Shown one piece after another: positions 7,885 to 16,553 of a stretch of 34,281 nucleotides of DNA. Each line of letters starts with the position of its first letter. The first letter of the stretch is position 1. Where the stretch lies: positions 1-34,281 of the forward strand of contig NZ_CALXRN010000190.1 of assembly GCF_944390595.1 (NCBI RefSeq), in the 5' to 3' direction. Position numbers and translations under genes: made by a program. The notes under the pieces are model-generated. The model saw nothing but the letters and a program-made list of their open reading frames with translations, ran no database searches and was not told the origin of the DNA. Source of the stretch: an uncultured Brachyspira sp. (lineage in GTDB: Bacteria > Spirochaetota > Brachyspiria > Brachyspirales > Brachyspiraceae).

Positions 7885-9922
7885 GATTGTTTTTATATTA
7901 CAATTAGTATTAATATTATCTTCCAATGTTGTTTTTGGTGTTGTAACAAGAACATTTTCAAGCAGCAGGAGAGGATTCTATGATAATGGTATTTATGATG
8001 GCATAATGCTTACAGAACAAGGTGCTTTGACTTTAGCCCCAGTTATAGAACAGAATGGTGCTATTGCCGGAAAAGATATATGGAAAATTTATCCTTCTGA
8101 TGACGGAAGCATGCTTGCGGCTATAAGCGGAAACGGTGCTGAATTATATAAAAGAAATGCTGGTGAAACTGATTTTACACATTTTTTAACTGCTACTAAT
8201 GAAAGTGCATTTACAGCTGTTATTTCTGATAAAGAGGGAAATATTTATGCTGCAACCGGTCCTTATGCAAAAATAAGGAAATATGACAGTCAGGGTAATG
8301 AACTTTGGGTAGAAAATTTAGATGATACTTATGTATGGGATATGAAATTTGATAACAATGGAAATTTATTCCTTGCTGCCGGCGGTAATAATGCTAGAGT
8401 ATTAAAAGTTTCTCCTGACGGCAATGTAGAAGAAATATTAAAAACTGATGAACAGCATGCTATGTCATTATATTTTGATAATAAAACTAACAAGCTTTAT
8501 GTAGGTACAGCAGGAAGAGGGCTTGTATTATGTATTGATTTAGCTACTAATTTTGCAAGTCCTTCATATAATGTTGTTTATGATACAGCAGAAAATGAAG
8601 TTTATGCTATAACTATGGATAATACAGGTAATTTATACTTTGGTACTGCTACAAGAGAACCTGCTTATTTGCTTCTTCCTTCTATTATTGATAGTGATAA
8701 AAGACCTGATGAAAGTGAAAAAGAATTTAGAAATTCTTTGTACAAAGCAGATGCTAATGGAACAGTTCAAAGATTATTCTTTTTGAATCAAATGCTTATA
8801 TTTGCTATGAGCAGCGATAATCATAATAACGTATATTTTGTAACAGGAGATACCGCAGATATATATAAGATAAACGGAGATGACGGATTATTATCATATA
8901 TAGGCGGTTTAAAAAATAAAATACTTTCAACTTTTGCTGTTGCTGATGACGGACTTTATTTTGCTATATCTAAGACAGGTGAAATATATAAAGTAAGTCA
9001 TGAATATCCTCAAAAAGGAAGTTTTACAAGCGATACATTAGATTTAAAACTTTTAAGCAAATTAGGAAGTTTAAGTGCTATGGGAAATATTCCCGATGGA
9101 GCAAATATTTCTATTGAGGTTAGAACTGGTAATGTTGCACGTGTTGATGATACTTGGAGTGATTTTGTTGCTGTTGCTGCTAATGGAAAAGTTGATGTTC
9201 CAAATGGAAGATTTATGCAATTTAAAGTTACAATGGAAACATCAGATACAGAGATTACTCCTATATTGAATTCTGTAGATTTTACTTATGTTGAAAATAA
9301 TTTAGCTCCAGAAGTTTTAAATGGCGGGCTTACTACACGCTATCGTCAGCAAAATGATTCTGCTGAAACAGCTAAAAGTCCTCAATTAGAAGAAAATGAA
9401 TCTATGATATATTGGAAAGGTTCTGATCCTAATGGTGATAAATTAGTATACGATTTAGAATATAGATTAAAAGGTGAAAAGAACTATAGAAAATTAGCTA
9501 ACAATTTAGAGACATCATATTATAAATTTGATTCATATTTAATGCCTTCCGGTATTTATGATTTTAAGATAACAGCAAGCGATAAATATGATAATCCTGT
9601 AGGTTCTATAAAAACAAAAAGTTTAGAAGTATTTAATGTTAAATATGATAATGATCCTCCTGAAATATTTGATTTTAATGTATCAGAAGACGGAGCAAAC
9701 AGAAAACTTACTTTTAGAATAGAAGATAAGCTTTCTTTCATAAAAACAGTTAGATACTCAACTATAACAGGAGAGTGGGCATATATAGTTCCAGATGACG
9801 GAATGCTTGACTCTATGAATGAAACTTTCACTGTAAATATAGAAGATGCTGATGCTGGATCTGTTACTATTGAGGTTATGGATACAGAAGGAAATACTAA
9901 GTACTATTCTTTCTTGATATAA
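7871..9922 (+). CDS. Secreted beta-propeller (NHL/WD-like) protein
   Basis: 683 residues. A TTG further upstream (7853) is in frame, but the ATG at 7871 follows GAAGGGG at a usable distance and gives a proper signal peptide (about 1-23). The start lies inside the end of the S55 peptidase gene (14-nt overlap), which suggests translational coupling. Residues of about 35-385 contain repeated blades with turns such as DNNGNLFLA, DNTGNLYFG and DNHNNVYFV, typical of six- or seven-bladed propellers. The C-terminal about 250 residues look like one or two Ig/fibronectin-like beta sandwiches, around SDPNGDKLVYDLEYR. No catalytic motif is seen. A scaffold or ligand-binding role alongside the peptidase is an inference. 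Confidence 0.75.
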   Translation: MRIVKIVFILQLVLILSSNVVFGVVTRTFSSSRRGFYDNGIYDGIMLTEQGALTLAPVIEQNGAIAGKDIWKIYPSDDGSMLAAISGNGAELYKRNAGETDFTHFLTATNESAFTAVISDKEGNIYAATGPYAKIRKYDSQGNELWVENLDDTYVWDMKFDNNGNLFLAAGGNNARVLKVSPDGNVEEILKTDEQHAMSLYFDNKTNKLYVGTAGRGLVLCIDLATNFASPSYNVVYDTAENEVYAITMDNTGNLYFGTATREPAYLLLPSIIDSDKRPDESEKEFRNSLYKADANGTVQRLFFLNQMLIFAMSSDNHNNVYFVTGDTADIYKINGDDGLLSYIGGLKNKILSTFAVADDGLYFAISKTGEIYKVSHEYPQKGSFTSDTLDLKLLSKLGSLSAMGNIPDGANISIEVRTGNVARVDDTWSDFVAVAANGKVDVPNGRFMQFKVTMETSDTEITPILNSVDFTYVENNLAPEVLNGGLTTRYRQQNDSAETAKSPQLEENESMIYWKGSDPNGDKLVYDLEYRLKGEKNYRKLANNLETSYYKFDSYLMPSGIYDFKITASDKYDNPVGSIKTKSLEVFNVKYDNDPPEIFDFNVSEDGANRKLTFRIEDKLSFIKTVRYSTITGEWAYIVPDDGMLDSMNETFTVNIEDADAGSVTIEVMDTEGNTKYYSFLI

Positions 9923-9933
9923 TTTTAAGAGTG

Positions 9934-9975
9934 AAGAGACAGTAAATAGTTTGTATTTGCTGTCTCTTAATTTTC
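9934..9975 (+). terminator. Rho-independent terminator after the peptidase/propeller pair
   Basis: AAGAGACAG (9934-9942) pairs with CTGTCTCTT (9960-9968). The stem extends by five more pairs (one G-T) to about 14 bp, with loop AGTTTGT (9948-9954). A T-rich tail follows. It works for the plus strand; the minus-strand side lacks a T run. Confidence 0.85.
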
Positions 9976-10008
9976 TTATCATTAAATAAAATTCTAAATT
10001 AATTCTTT

Positions 10009-10589
10009 TTATAAAGTTAATTGATATCTTTTTTCAGCCTTTTTATTCATATTGAAATGTTCATAAAATTTATAATTGCAATAAGTATCAGTATAAAGAT
10101 AAAAATTTAAAATATTATTTTCTTTTAGATAATCATTAAATTTTTCAAAAAGAAATTTTCCTATACCAAATCCATGATAATTTTTATTTACAGCAAAAAA
10201 TGATAATTCTGCTTGATAATTTTTATTTGTAGTTTTTAAAAGATTTTTATTTATTATTTTTATTATATTATATTATATATTATCAGAGAAAAACATCCTT
10301 CTATATTAAGAATCATTTTTCTTTTTAATTTTTTTTATTCTATCATCATAATAATTATTTATATTTGATACTAATATTTTTCCTATTAGAAATCCTACTG
10401 GTCTTTTATTTATTTCAGCTATTTTAATAAAACTTGCATAATTAAGAAAAATTAATAAATTTAATTCTGATATTAATGTTGCATTTCTATAATAAAGCAT
10501 TTTATCGAATTCAAAATATTTTATAGTAATATTTCCAATTCTGTAAAATCACTTTCATTATATTTTCTGTAATAAATTTCTTCATTCAT
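10009..10589 (-). pseudogene. Decayed GNAT N-acetyltransferase gene
   Basis: Reading leftward from the ATG at 10589, the frame encodes a GNAT-like N-terminus (MNEEIYYRKYNESDFTELE), then meets a stop near 10521. The match continues in another frame (through EFDKMLYYRNA and INKRPVGFLIGKI) and meets two in-frame stops (10306-10308 and one near 10275). It resumes with a GNAT C-terminus: AELSFFAVNKNYHGFGIGKF (the acetyl-CoA loop region), then LYTDTYCNYKFYEHFNM and a stop at 10009-10011. So there is one frameshift (about 10510-10530) and at least two nonsense changes. The gene begins 4 nt beyond the DinG-like gene, so it was once co-transcribed. The 64-codon open stretch at 10306-10500 is a fragment of it. 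Confidence 0.8.
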
Positions 10590-10593
10590 ATTT

Positions 10594-13134
10594 TTAATAA
10601 TCAAAAAAATTATTCATATCATTAAAAATTTCTCTCATGCTTCCTCTTAAAATTTTAGCATTAGGAAGAGATTGTATAAATTGAGTACCATAAGTTTTAG
10701 TATACAATCTTTTGTCAAGAACAAATACGACGCCTCTATCATCTTTGCTTCTTATTAAACGCCCGAATCCTTGCTTAAACTTTATTACAGCAAAAGGCAG
10801 AGCATAATCTAAGAAAGCGTTGCCTCCGTTTTCTTCTATGTATCTGTATCTTCCCTCGCTTATAGGATCAGTCGGTACAGCAAAAGGCAATTTAGGTATT
10901 ATAACAACTTCTAAATTCTTTCCTGCAACATCAACTCCTTCCCAAAATGAATCTACTCCGTAAAGTACATTATTTGAAGATGATTTAAACATATCAAGTA
11001 AGGTATGTCTATGTATAGAAGCTGTTTGTGCCAATGCATTTATATTTTTACTTTTTAATTTTTCTGCCGTGCTTTCATATACGCTCATAAGAGATGAGAA
11101 AGAAGTAAATAGTATGAAAGCTCTTCCTCCTGTTATATCGCATACATTAAGCAATACTTTTGAAGTGAAGTCATTAAATGTATCAGCAGCAACATCCGGC
11201 ATATCGGTTGCAATATATAGTCTTGCATTATCTTCATAATTGAATGGAGATTCTAAATATATTTCTATCTTTTTATTTTTTTCTATATAATCAAAACCTA
11301 ATCTATTTGAAAAGAAATTAAAACTTTTTGAAACAGTTAAAGTAGCAGAGTACATTGCCACTGTATCAAATCTTGAATATAAAAAGTCATTTAAATTTTT
11401 TGATACTGTTACAGGTGTTAAATGCCAATTAAGAATAAGATTTCCTTTTTTGGTGAGTCTTGTTTCTACCCATCTTATATATTCATCTTTTTTATAATCT
11501 ATTGTTGAGTTTAATGATACTAATTGTCTTTTTAGTCTCTCTAAATAAGCATTTGACATTTGAGCAATTTCTTCATAATCAAAATCTTTTTCTATAGCAA
11601 TATCAAAAAACTTTTTATATAATTTATCGCATATATTAACAAGCGAAGTCATTGAAAGTACAATTTCCCTAAGAGCTTTTAATCCTTCATTTTGCCAATG
11701 AGAAGTTAGGACAAGCTCCGGACTTATTCTGAATTTATAACCTAATCCTTCTTTAGTTTGAATATTTTTATGGCAGTAGTTTATGAATTCTTTTGATCTC
11801 TCATCAACAACATTTCTCACTCTTGAAGTTAAATCATGTGCCTGATTTATTAAATTTATTATTTCATCATATTCATGCTTTTCAATTAATGATTTTTTTT
11901 CATTAAGCATATTATTAATACTTTCTATAACTCCAAGTCTTTTATTTTTTTTCATTCTTGAAATATAGAAAAGTGCTTTTAATATTCCGTTTTTACTTCC
12001 TTCATCTCCGAAATAGCTTGATGCTGAGTTTTCAAAATTATGTGCCTCATCAATTAAAACTTTTGTATATCTTGGAAGAAGGCTGTATCTTCCCGCTGTT
12101 TCTGCATAAAGAGATAAATCAGCACAAAGTATATGATGATTAACTATCAATAATTGTGCGGCATTTAATTGCTTACGCATTTTATAAAAATAACAATCCT
12201 CTAAATATTCGCATTTTCTATGAGTACATGTATCTGTGTCGCAGCAAACCATTTCCCATAATTCACCTTTAGGTTTATATCCTAAATCTGTTATGGAGCC
12301 GTCTTTAGTTATATTAAGCCAATTGTCTATGTCTTCAAAAAAATTAAGCTGCTCTCCCATATCAAGCATATTAACATCATTCAAGGCTTCTTTAACTTTT
12401 TTGATGCATACATAATTATTTCTGCCTTTTACTAAAGCATATTTTACGCTTGGAGCGATTCCTCCTATAATAGAAGGTATATCCTTTGAAATAATTTGTT
12501 CCTGCAGATTTATTGTATTTGTAGATATAACGATTCTAGTTTTATTTTCTTTAAGCCATAGTAAGGCAGGTACTAGATATGCAAAAGATTTGCCTATGCC
12601 TGTACCAGCTTCAGATATTAAATGTTTATTGTTATTAAATGCTTCAATAGTAGCTTCAACTAGTTCTGTTTGCTCTTGTCTGTATTCGTACTTTTTTAAA
12701 AGCTGACTTAAAGTACCATTTTCAGTAAACATATATAGAGCATCCGGAACATCTATAGTTTTTACATTTTCTGATTTTATAGGCTTTACAACTTCGTAAT
12801 ATTCATCAACATCATTATTAACTATATAAAAACCAACACCAGCATTATTGCCTAACTCGCTTGCTATAGCTAAATCGGCTCTTGAAGGTGTAAGCTGTCC
12901 GGAAGGGTGATTATGAATAACGGCATCAAACTCTAATGACAATGATATTATAGCAGGTACTGAATCTTTATTTCCTCTAGCCATTACCTCTATATAATCT
13001 AATATACCATAGGCATTAAAATTTATACCAAAATATACTTCATTTCCATAAGCATCTACTATTGCTTTTCTCATATAATTAATTGCATCTATGGAAAATA
13101 CATTATCTATTTCTTTGCCATAATTATTACTCAT
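10594..13134 (-). CDS. DinG/XPD-type helicase with N-terminal RadC-like JAB domain
   Basis: 846 residues. Residues 1 to about 125 form a RadC-type JAB/MPN domain with the metal signature intact: H74-N-H76-P-S-G, then S84-x-x-D87. From about residue 145 a superfamily 2 DinG/Rad3 helicase follows. It has Walker A G177-T-G-I-G-K182-S, Walker B box DEAH at 362-365, and a late motif around GFGRLIRS. Cysteines C243, C303, C308 and C314 probably bind a [4Fe-4S] cluster; the last three have the x4, x5 spacing I recall for E. coli DinG. DinG unwinds DNA and R-loops 5' to 3'. Gram-positive relatives carry an exonuclease domain at this N-terminal position instead. There is no ribosome site; the promoter is only 11 nt upstream. 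Confidence 0.9.
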   Translation of the reverse strand: MSNNYGKEIDNVFSIDAINYMRKAIVDAYGNEVYFGINFNAYGILDYIEVMARGNKDSVPAIISLSLEFDAVIHNHPSGQLTPSRADLAIASELGNNAGVGFYIVNNDVDEYYEVVKPIKSENVKTIDVPDALYMFTENGTLSQLLKKYEYRQEQTELVEATIEAFNNNKHLISEAGTGIGKSFAYLVPALLWLKENKTRIVISTNTINLQEQIISKDIPSIIGGIAPSVKYALVKGRNNYVCIKKVKEALNDVNMLDMGEQLNFFEDIDNWLNITKDGSITDLGYKPKGELWEMVCCDTDTCTHRKCEYLEDCYFYKMRKQLNAAQLLIVNHHILCADLSLYAETAGRYSLLPRYTKVLIDEAHNFENSASSYFGDEGSKNGILKALFYISRMKKNKRLGVIESINNMLNEKKSLIEKHEYDEIINLINQAHDLTSRVRNVVDERSKEFINYCHKNIQTKEGLGYKFRISPELVLTSHWQNEGLKALREIVLSMTSLVNICDKLYKKFFDIAIEKDFDYEEIAQMSNAYLERLKRQLVSLNSTIDYKKDEYIRWVETRLTKKGNLILNWHLTPVTVSKNLNDFLYSRFDTVAMYSATLTVSKSFNFFSNRLGFDYIEKNKKIEIYLESPFNYEDNARLYIATDMPDVAADTFNDFTSKVLLNVCDITGGRAFILFTSFSSLMSVYESTAEKLKSKNINALAQTASIHRHTLLDMFKSSSNNVLYGVDSFWEGVDVAGKNLEVVIIPKLPFAVPTDPISEGRYRYIEENGGNAFLDYALPFAVIKFKQGFGRLIRSKDDRGVVFVLDKRLYTKTYGTQFIQSLPNAKILRGSMREIFNDMNNFFDY

Positions 13135-13145
13135 ATTGGTATAAT

Positions 13146-13174
13146 AATATAGTATATATTGAAATCTTTGTCAA
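13146..13174 (-). promoter_or_regulatory. Promoter of the DinG-like gene
   Basis: On the minus strand, TTGACA (13169-13174) and TATATT (13146-13151) are 17 nt apart, close to consensus. The -10 ends 11 nt before the ATG at 13134, so the leader would be about 4 nt long. Confidence 0.7.
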
Positions 13175-13318
13175 TAATTTTTAATTCATTAATATTGTAT
13201 GTGTTATTATTTTTATAATTAAAAAAATTCTTATTTAATTAATAAATATTATATTAAATTTATATAGCATCTTTATAAGAATTTTTATTATTATACATAA
13301 TAAATAGAAAATTTTATA

Positions 13319-13346
13319 TTGATTTTTTTATAAAATTATATATAAT
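13319..13346 (+). promoter_or_regulatory. Promoter of the AAA+/tagged-protein cluster
   Basis: TTGATT (13319-13324) and TATAAT (13341-13346) are 16 nt apart. Initiation near 13353 would give a leader of about 22 nt before the AAA+ gene, with a weak GGA ribosome site. No other convincing promoter was seen before 17219, so the cluster is probably one transcription unit. Confidence 0.6.
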
Positions 13347-13374
13347 ATTTATTAAGAATAATTGGAATAAATTA

Positions 13375-14705
13375 ATGAAAAAAATAATAGAATTAAATAA
13401 ACCAAATTTTGATGAAAAATTTATGGTGAAGTATTCTGAATTTTTCAACTTTTTAAATAAAAAAATAGATTCTTTTGATATTATCAATACTGATATTCAA
13501 AGTTTATTTGTATGTTTGATATTTGATGCTGGTTTGTACAATATTACAAGACCAGAAAGTGTTATTTGCAGATTTTCAAAATCTATAGAAATATCAAAAG
13601 AGATGGATATAAAAATTTCTCTTTTAAGATTCCAATTAGATAGTTTGCTCAATGATTATAAATATGATAGTTTTAAGATTATCCTTTTCTTTAATATACC
13701 AGAAGATGAAATTTTATCAAAATATTTAATAGCTAAAAAAATAAAAGAAAATGATGTTTCAAATAATGATGATCCTGTTTTAAATGTTGTACCAATAAAA
13801 CCTATATATAGTTTAAAACAAATGATATTAAACCCATTAACTTATGATGAAATTAATAAAATCATTATTATGATAAAAAATATAGATAAAATATATAATG
13901 AATGGGGATTTTCAGAAATAGATTCTGTACCAAAATGTATTGTAAATTTTTTTGGTCCTCCAGGTACAGGAAAAACTATGCAGCACATGCTATAGCTAAT
14001 GAATTATCTTTAAATATATTAGCATTAAATTATGCTGATATAGAATCTAAATTTGTTGGCGATGCTCCAAAGAATTTAGTATCCGCATTTAAAATAGCTG
14101 AAAAAGAAAAAGCAATGTTGTTTTTTGATGAAGCGGATTCTTTTTTAGGTAAAAGGATTACAAATGTTAGTTCCAGTTCAGATCAGGCTGTAAATTCATT
14201 AAGAAGTCAAATGCTTATATTATTAGAATCGTTTAATGGTACAGTAATATTTGCTACAAATTTACATAAGAATTATGATAGTGCATTTGAGAGCAGGATA
14301 TTAAAGCATATCAAATTTGAACTTCCAGATTTGGATATGAGAGCTAAAATAATAAAAAGAATGATACCTAATAAAGCTCCTATAGATATGAATTTACTAA
14401 CTGATGATTATTTATTAGAATTATCAGAAATATTGGATGGTTTTTCACCTAGAGAAATTAAAAATACTATATTAGATTTACTTATATCATTTTTGTATAG
14501 CGGAGATAAAGAGATAAGCAAAGAATTAGTAGATAAAGTATTTAGAACTTCTAAAGAAAAATTTGATGAAATAAAAAATAAAACAGGTTTATCTGCAGAA
14601 GCAAAAAAGAAATTGGAAAATACAATAAAAGATAATTTAGATAATAAAAATTATACTGTAGAAAAATTGAAAGAAAATTCTGAAGAAGAAAGTAATGATG
14701 ATTAA
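13375..14705 (+). pseudogene. AAA+ ATPase (Vps4/spastin-like), frameshifted after Walker A
   Basis: As read, the first frame ends at 13995 just after Walker A (GPPGTGKT, residues 194-201). The rest continues in the -1 frame: AAHAIANELS, then a pore-loop-like ESKFVGDAPKNL, Walker B FFDEADSFLGKR, a sensor/Arg-finger region around FESRILKHIKFELPD, and a C-terminal lid. Restoring one G at 13980 (ATG GCA GCA) gives an uninterrupted 443-residue ATPase, so this is a single-base deletion or a sequence error. The N-terminal about 185 residues are an unrecognised helical domain. The acidic tail includes TIKDNLDNKNYTVEKL, which resembles the core of the small downstream proteins. It heads a tight array of small genes. 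Type I AAA ATPases thread or remodel protein partners. Confidence 0.8.
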
Positions 14706-14755
14706 AAAATATTATTATGTTATTTATAAAAATTTTTAATAAAGGAGAGTAAAAT

Positions 14756-15253
14756 ATGAACTATAATAAAGATGACATATTAAAAATGGCAAGAGACTAT
14801 ATGAAAAAAATAGAAATATCTAATAAAGATACTATAGATAGTATATTAGATAAATTGAAAAAGCTTCCGGAAGATGGAGTAGCTAAGATAACTGAATATT
14901 TAGGAGATTTAAATCAGGCTGTATCAAGTCATGAAGAAGGAATATTAGGTATCATAAAAGAGGCATGGAATTTACATGAAGAGAAAAGAGAAGTATTATC
15001 ATTAGAAGATTGTATTTCTATGATAAAAAAACATATTAATCCTAAATTGCATTCATCAGCATGTATATTTTTAAAAAATGTAGATAGAGATTCTAAGCAT
15101 TATGCTACATATGAAGTACATGTTTTTTATATGGATCATGATAATAATCCTATGATAAATGGAAATAATCCTCATTGGATAATATATGCTGATAGATTAT
15201 CAAAAGATTTAAGTGAAGAATTTGGCAATGGTGATATGATAGTTTTAAAATAA
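14756..15253 (+). CDS. Cluster protein 1, C-terminal DMIVLK tag
   Basis: 165 residues, family not recognised. A strong AAGGAG ribosome site precedes the ATG. The N-terminal half is helical and charged, with no membrane segment. Residues of about 85-160 look like a small alpha/beta domain (around SACIFLKNVDRDSKHYATYE and HWIIYADRL). The last ten residues, FGNGDMIVLK, match the ends of three neighbouring products. It lacks the LIAV...GNY core of those neighbours, so only the C-terminal peptide is shared. It lies 50 nt after the AAA+ gene and 16 nt before the next gene. Confidence 0.8.
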   Translation: MNYNKDDILKMARDYMKKIEISNKDTIDSILDKLKKLPEDGVAKITEYLGDLNQAVSSHEEGILGIIKEAWNLHEEKREVLSLEDCISMIKKHINPKLHSSACIFLKNVDRDSKHYATYEVHVFYMDHDNNPMINGNNPHWIIYADRLSKDLSEEFGNGDMIVLK

Positions 15254-15269
15254 TTATTAGGAGTGTAAA

Positions 15270-15596
15270 ATGAATTTTTGGAAAGAATTATTAAGAAGTT
15301 TGTGGGGAAAAATAAAAAAGTTTTTTGAGAAAGTATTAAATTTTGTAAAAAATATAGTTGCATTTTTTAAAGATCCTAAAAGACTTGCTAAATTAAAAGA
15401 AAATAGAGACCTTATAGCTGTATCAATTAAAGAAAAATTAGAAACTGGAAATTATAGAACAGTTAATTGCCTATTTAACAATTCAACTAAAGAGGTAGAG
15501 GATTATGATGAAAATGCTCAGGGTATAGAATCAGAGTCTATAGATTCTCAAACATCAAATACATTTGGTGATAAAGATATGATTGTTTTAAAATAG
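15270..15596 (+). CDS. Cluster protein 2, amphipathic N-terminus and DMIVLK tag
   Basis: 108 residues, family not recognised. AGGAG precedes the ATG. Residues 1-35 form a long basic amphipathic helix (aromatic and aliphatic residues alternating with Lys), suited to lying on a membrane. Residues 40-80 hold the core shared with proteins 3 and 5: LKENRDLIAVSIKEKLETGN, then CLFNNSTKEVEDYDEN. An acidic, flexible stretch follows, then FGDKDMIVLK at the end. The stop codon (TAG) overlaps the ribosome site of the next gene, pointing to coupled translation. Confidence 0.8.
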   Translation: MNFWKELLRSLWGKIKKFFEKVLNFVKNIVAFFKDPKRLAKLKENRDLIAVSIKEKLETGNYRTVNCLFNNSTKEVEDYDENAQGIESESIDSQTSNTFGDKDMIVLK

Positions 15597-15608
15597 GAGA
15601 ATAAAAAA

Positions 15609-15995
15609 ATGGAGGGTAAGAATATGTTATATGTTTTAATTGGAGCTATTGTAGTTGCTGGAGGAGGTTTTGTTTTATATAAATTATCAAAAGCATCTGC
15701 TAATAGTTTAATTAATAAAGCTGTATATAAAGACCTTGTAACTATGGAAGAGCTTATAAGATTTTTTAAAAATGATGATGTTCTACAACATTTAAAGGAA
15801 AATGAAAATTTAATTGCAGTTGCTATAAAATCTAAATTAGATGATGGTAATATACATATATTAGCAGCGCTTTTTAATAATAATACTAAAGAAGTTGAAT
15901 ATTATGAAAAGTATATGCTTAATTATAAAACTTCTAAATTAGATGAAGATTTGAACAAGGCTTTTGAAGATAAAGATATGATAGTGTTAAAATAA
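15609..15995 (+). CDS. Cluster protein 3, single membrane segment and DMIVLK tag
   Basis: 128 residues, family not recognised. One membrane segment lies at about residues 6-25 (YVLIGAIVVAGGGFVLY). The core LIRFFKNDDVLQHLKENENL, then LIAVAIKSKLDDGN and LFNNNTKEVEYYE, aligns without gaps to cluster protein 2. The product ends FEDKDMIVLK. An ATG at 15624 also has a good GGAGG site and would shorten the N-terminus by five residues without losing the membrane segment. The next start lies 2 nt after this stop. Confidence 0.8.
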   Translation: MEGKNMLYVLIGAIVVAGGGFVLYKLSKASANSLINKAVYKDLVTMEELIRFFKNDDVLQHLKENENLIAVAIKSKLDDGNIHILAALFNNNTKEVEYYEKYMLNYKTSKLDEDLNKAFEDKDMIVLK

Positions 15996-15997
15996 TT

Positions 15998-16537
15998 ATG
16001 AGTGCTTTATTATTTATAATATTTTCTTTTATAGTGCATAAAATAGGATTAAAAATAAAGGGAAATATCAGTAATAGAATTATATATTATATTGCAGATA
16101 TTGTTATTTTTATACTTATAATGTTTCTGTTATATAATTATTTTTTATTTGAAAATGGTTTTATTGGTAAAATTGTTAATATAATACCATTCCATATAGG
16201 GTTTTTATCTATTTTAGACAAACTTTTTATATATTTATACAATATAGTAGACGGATTAATAGGATTTTTTATAAATTTAAATGATAATAAGCATTTAATA
16301 TTGGAAAATAGCGAATATAGAAAAATGTTTATGATAGAACTAGGATTAATAATATTTTCTATTCTTATTATATTCAGAACAAAAATGATTAGAAAGAAAA
16401 TTAAAAATTATTATTCAGATACTAGTCCTGCTCTATATATTATAGAAAGTGAAATAAGAAAAAATCTTATATTGAATAATATGTTAAAAATATCAAAGTT
16501 TATTATTTTTATAATAACTATATTTTATATAAAATAA
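15998..16537 (+). CDS. Cluster protein 4, multi-pass membrane protein
   Basis: 179 residues, very hydrophobic, with four or five likely membrane segments: near residues 1-18, 27-50, 60-95 (perhaps two), 110-127 and 160-178. It carries neither the DMIVLK ending nor the shared core. There is no ribosome site, and the ATG lies 2 nt after the preceding stop, so it is probably read by ribosomes that terminate on cluster protein 3. Function unknown. Its place between tagged paralogues suggests a membrane partner of the same system. Confidence 0.7.
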   Translation: MSALLFIIFSFIVHKIGLKIKGNISNRIIYYIADIVIFILIMFLLYNYFLFENGFIGKIVNIIPFHIGFLSILDKLFIYLYNIVDGLIGFFINLNDNKHLILENSEYRKMFMIELGLIIFSILIIFRTKMIRKKIKNYYSDTSPALYIIESEIRKNLILNNMLKISKFIIFIITIFYIK

Positions 16538-16553
16538 ATTATAAGGAAATGTT

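Noticed and set aside
10306-10500. A free-standing 64-codon gene on the minus strand
   Set aside because: It is the middle of a decayed GNAT gene; matching N- and C-terminal parts flank it.
13969-13985. Programmed -1 frameshifting to join the two halves of the AAA+ gene
   Set aside because: Slippage on the A run would replace the Walker A Thr (GKT to GKN) and no X-XXY-YYZ heptamer is present. Only an added G at 13980 restores the normal motif.
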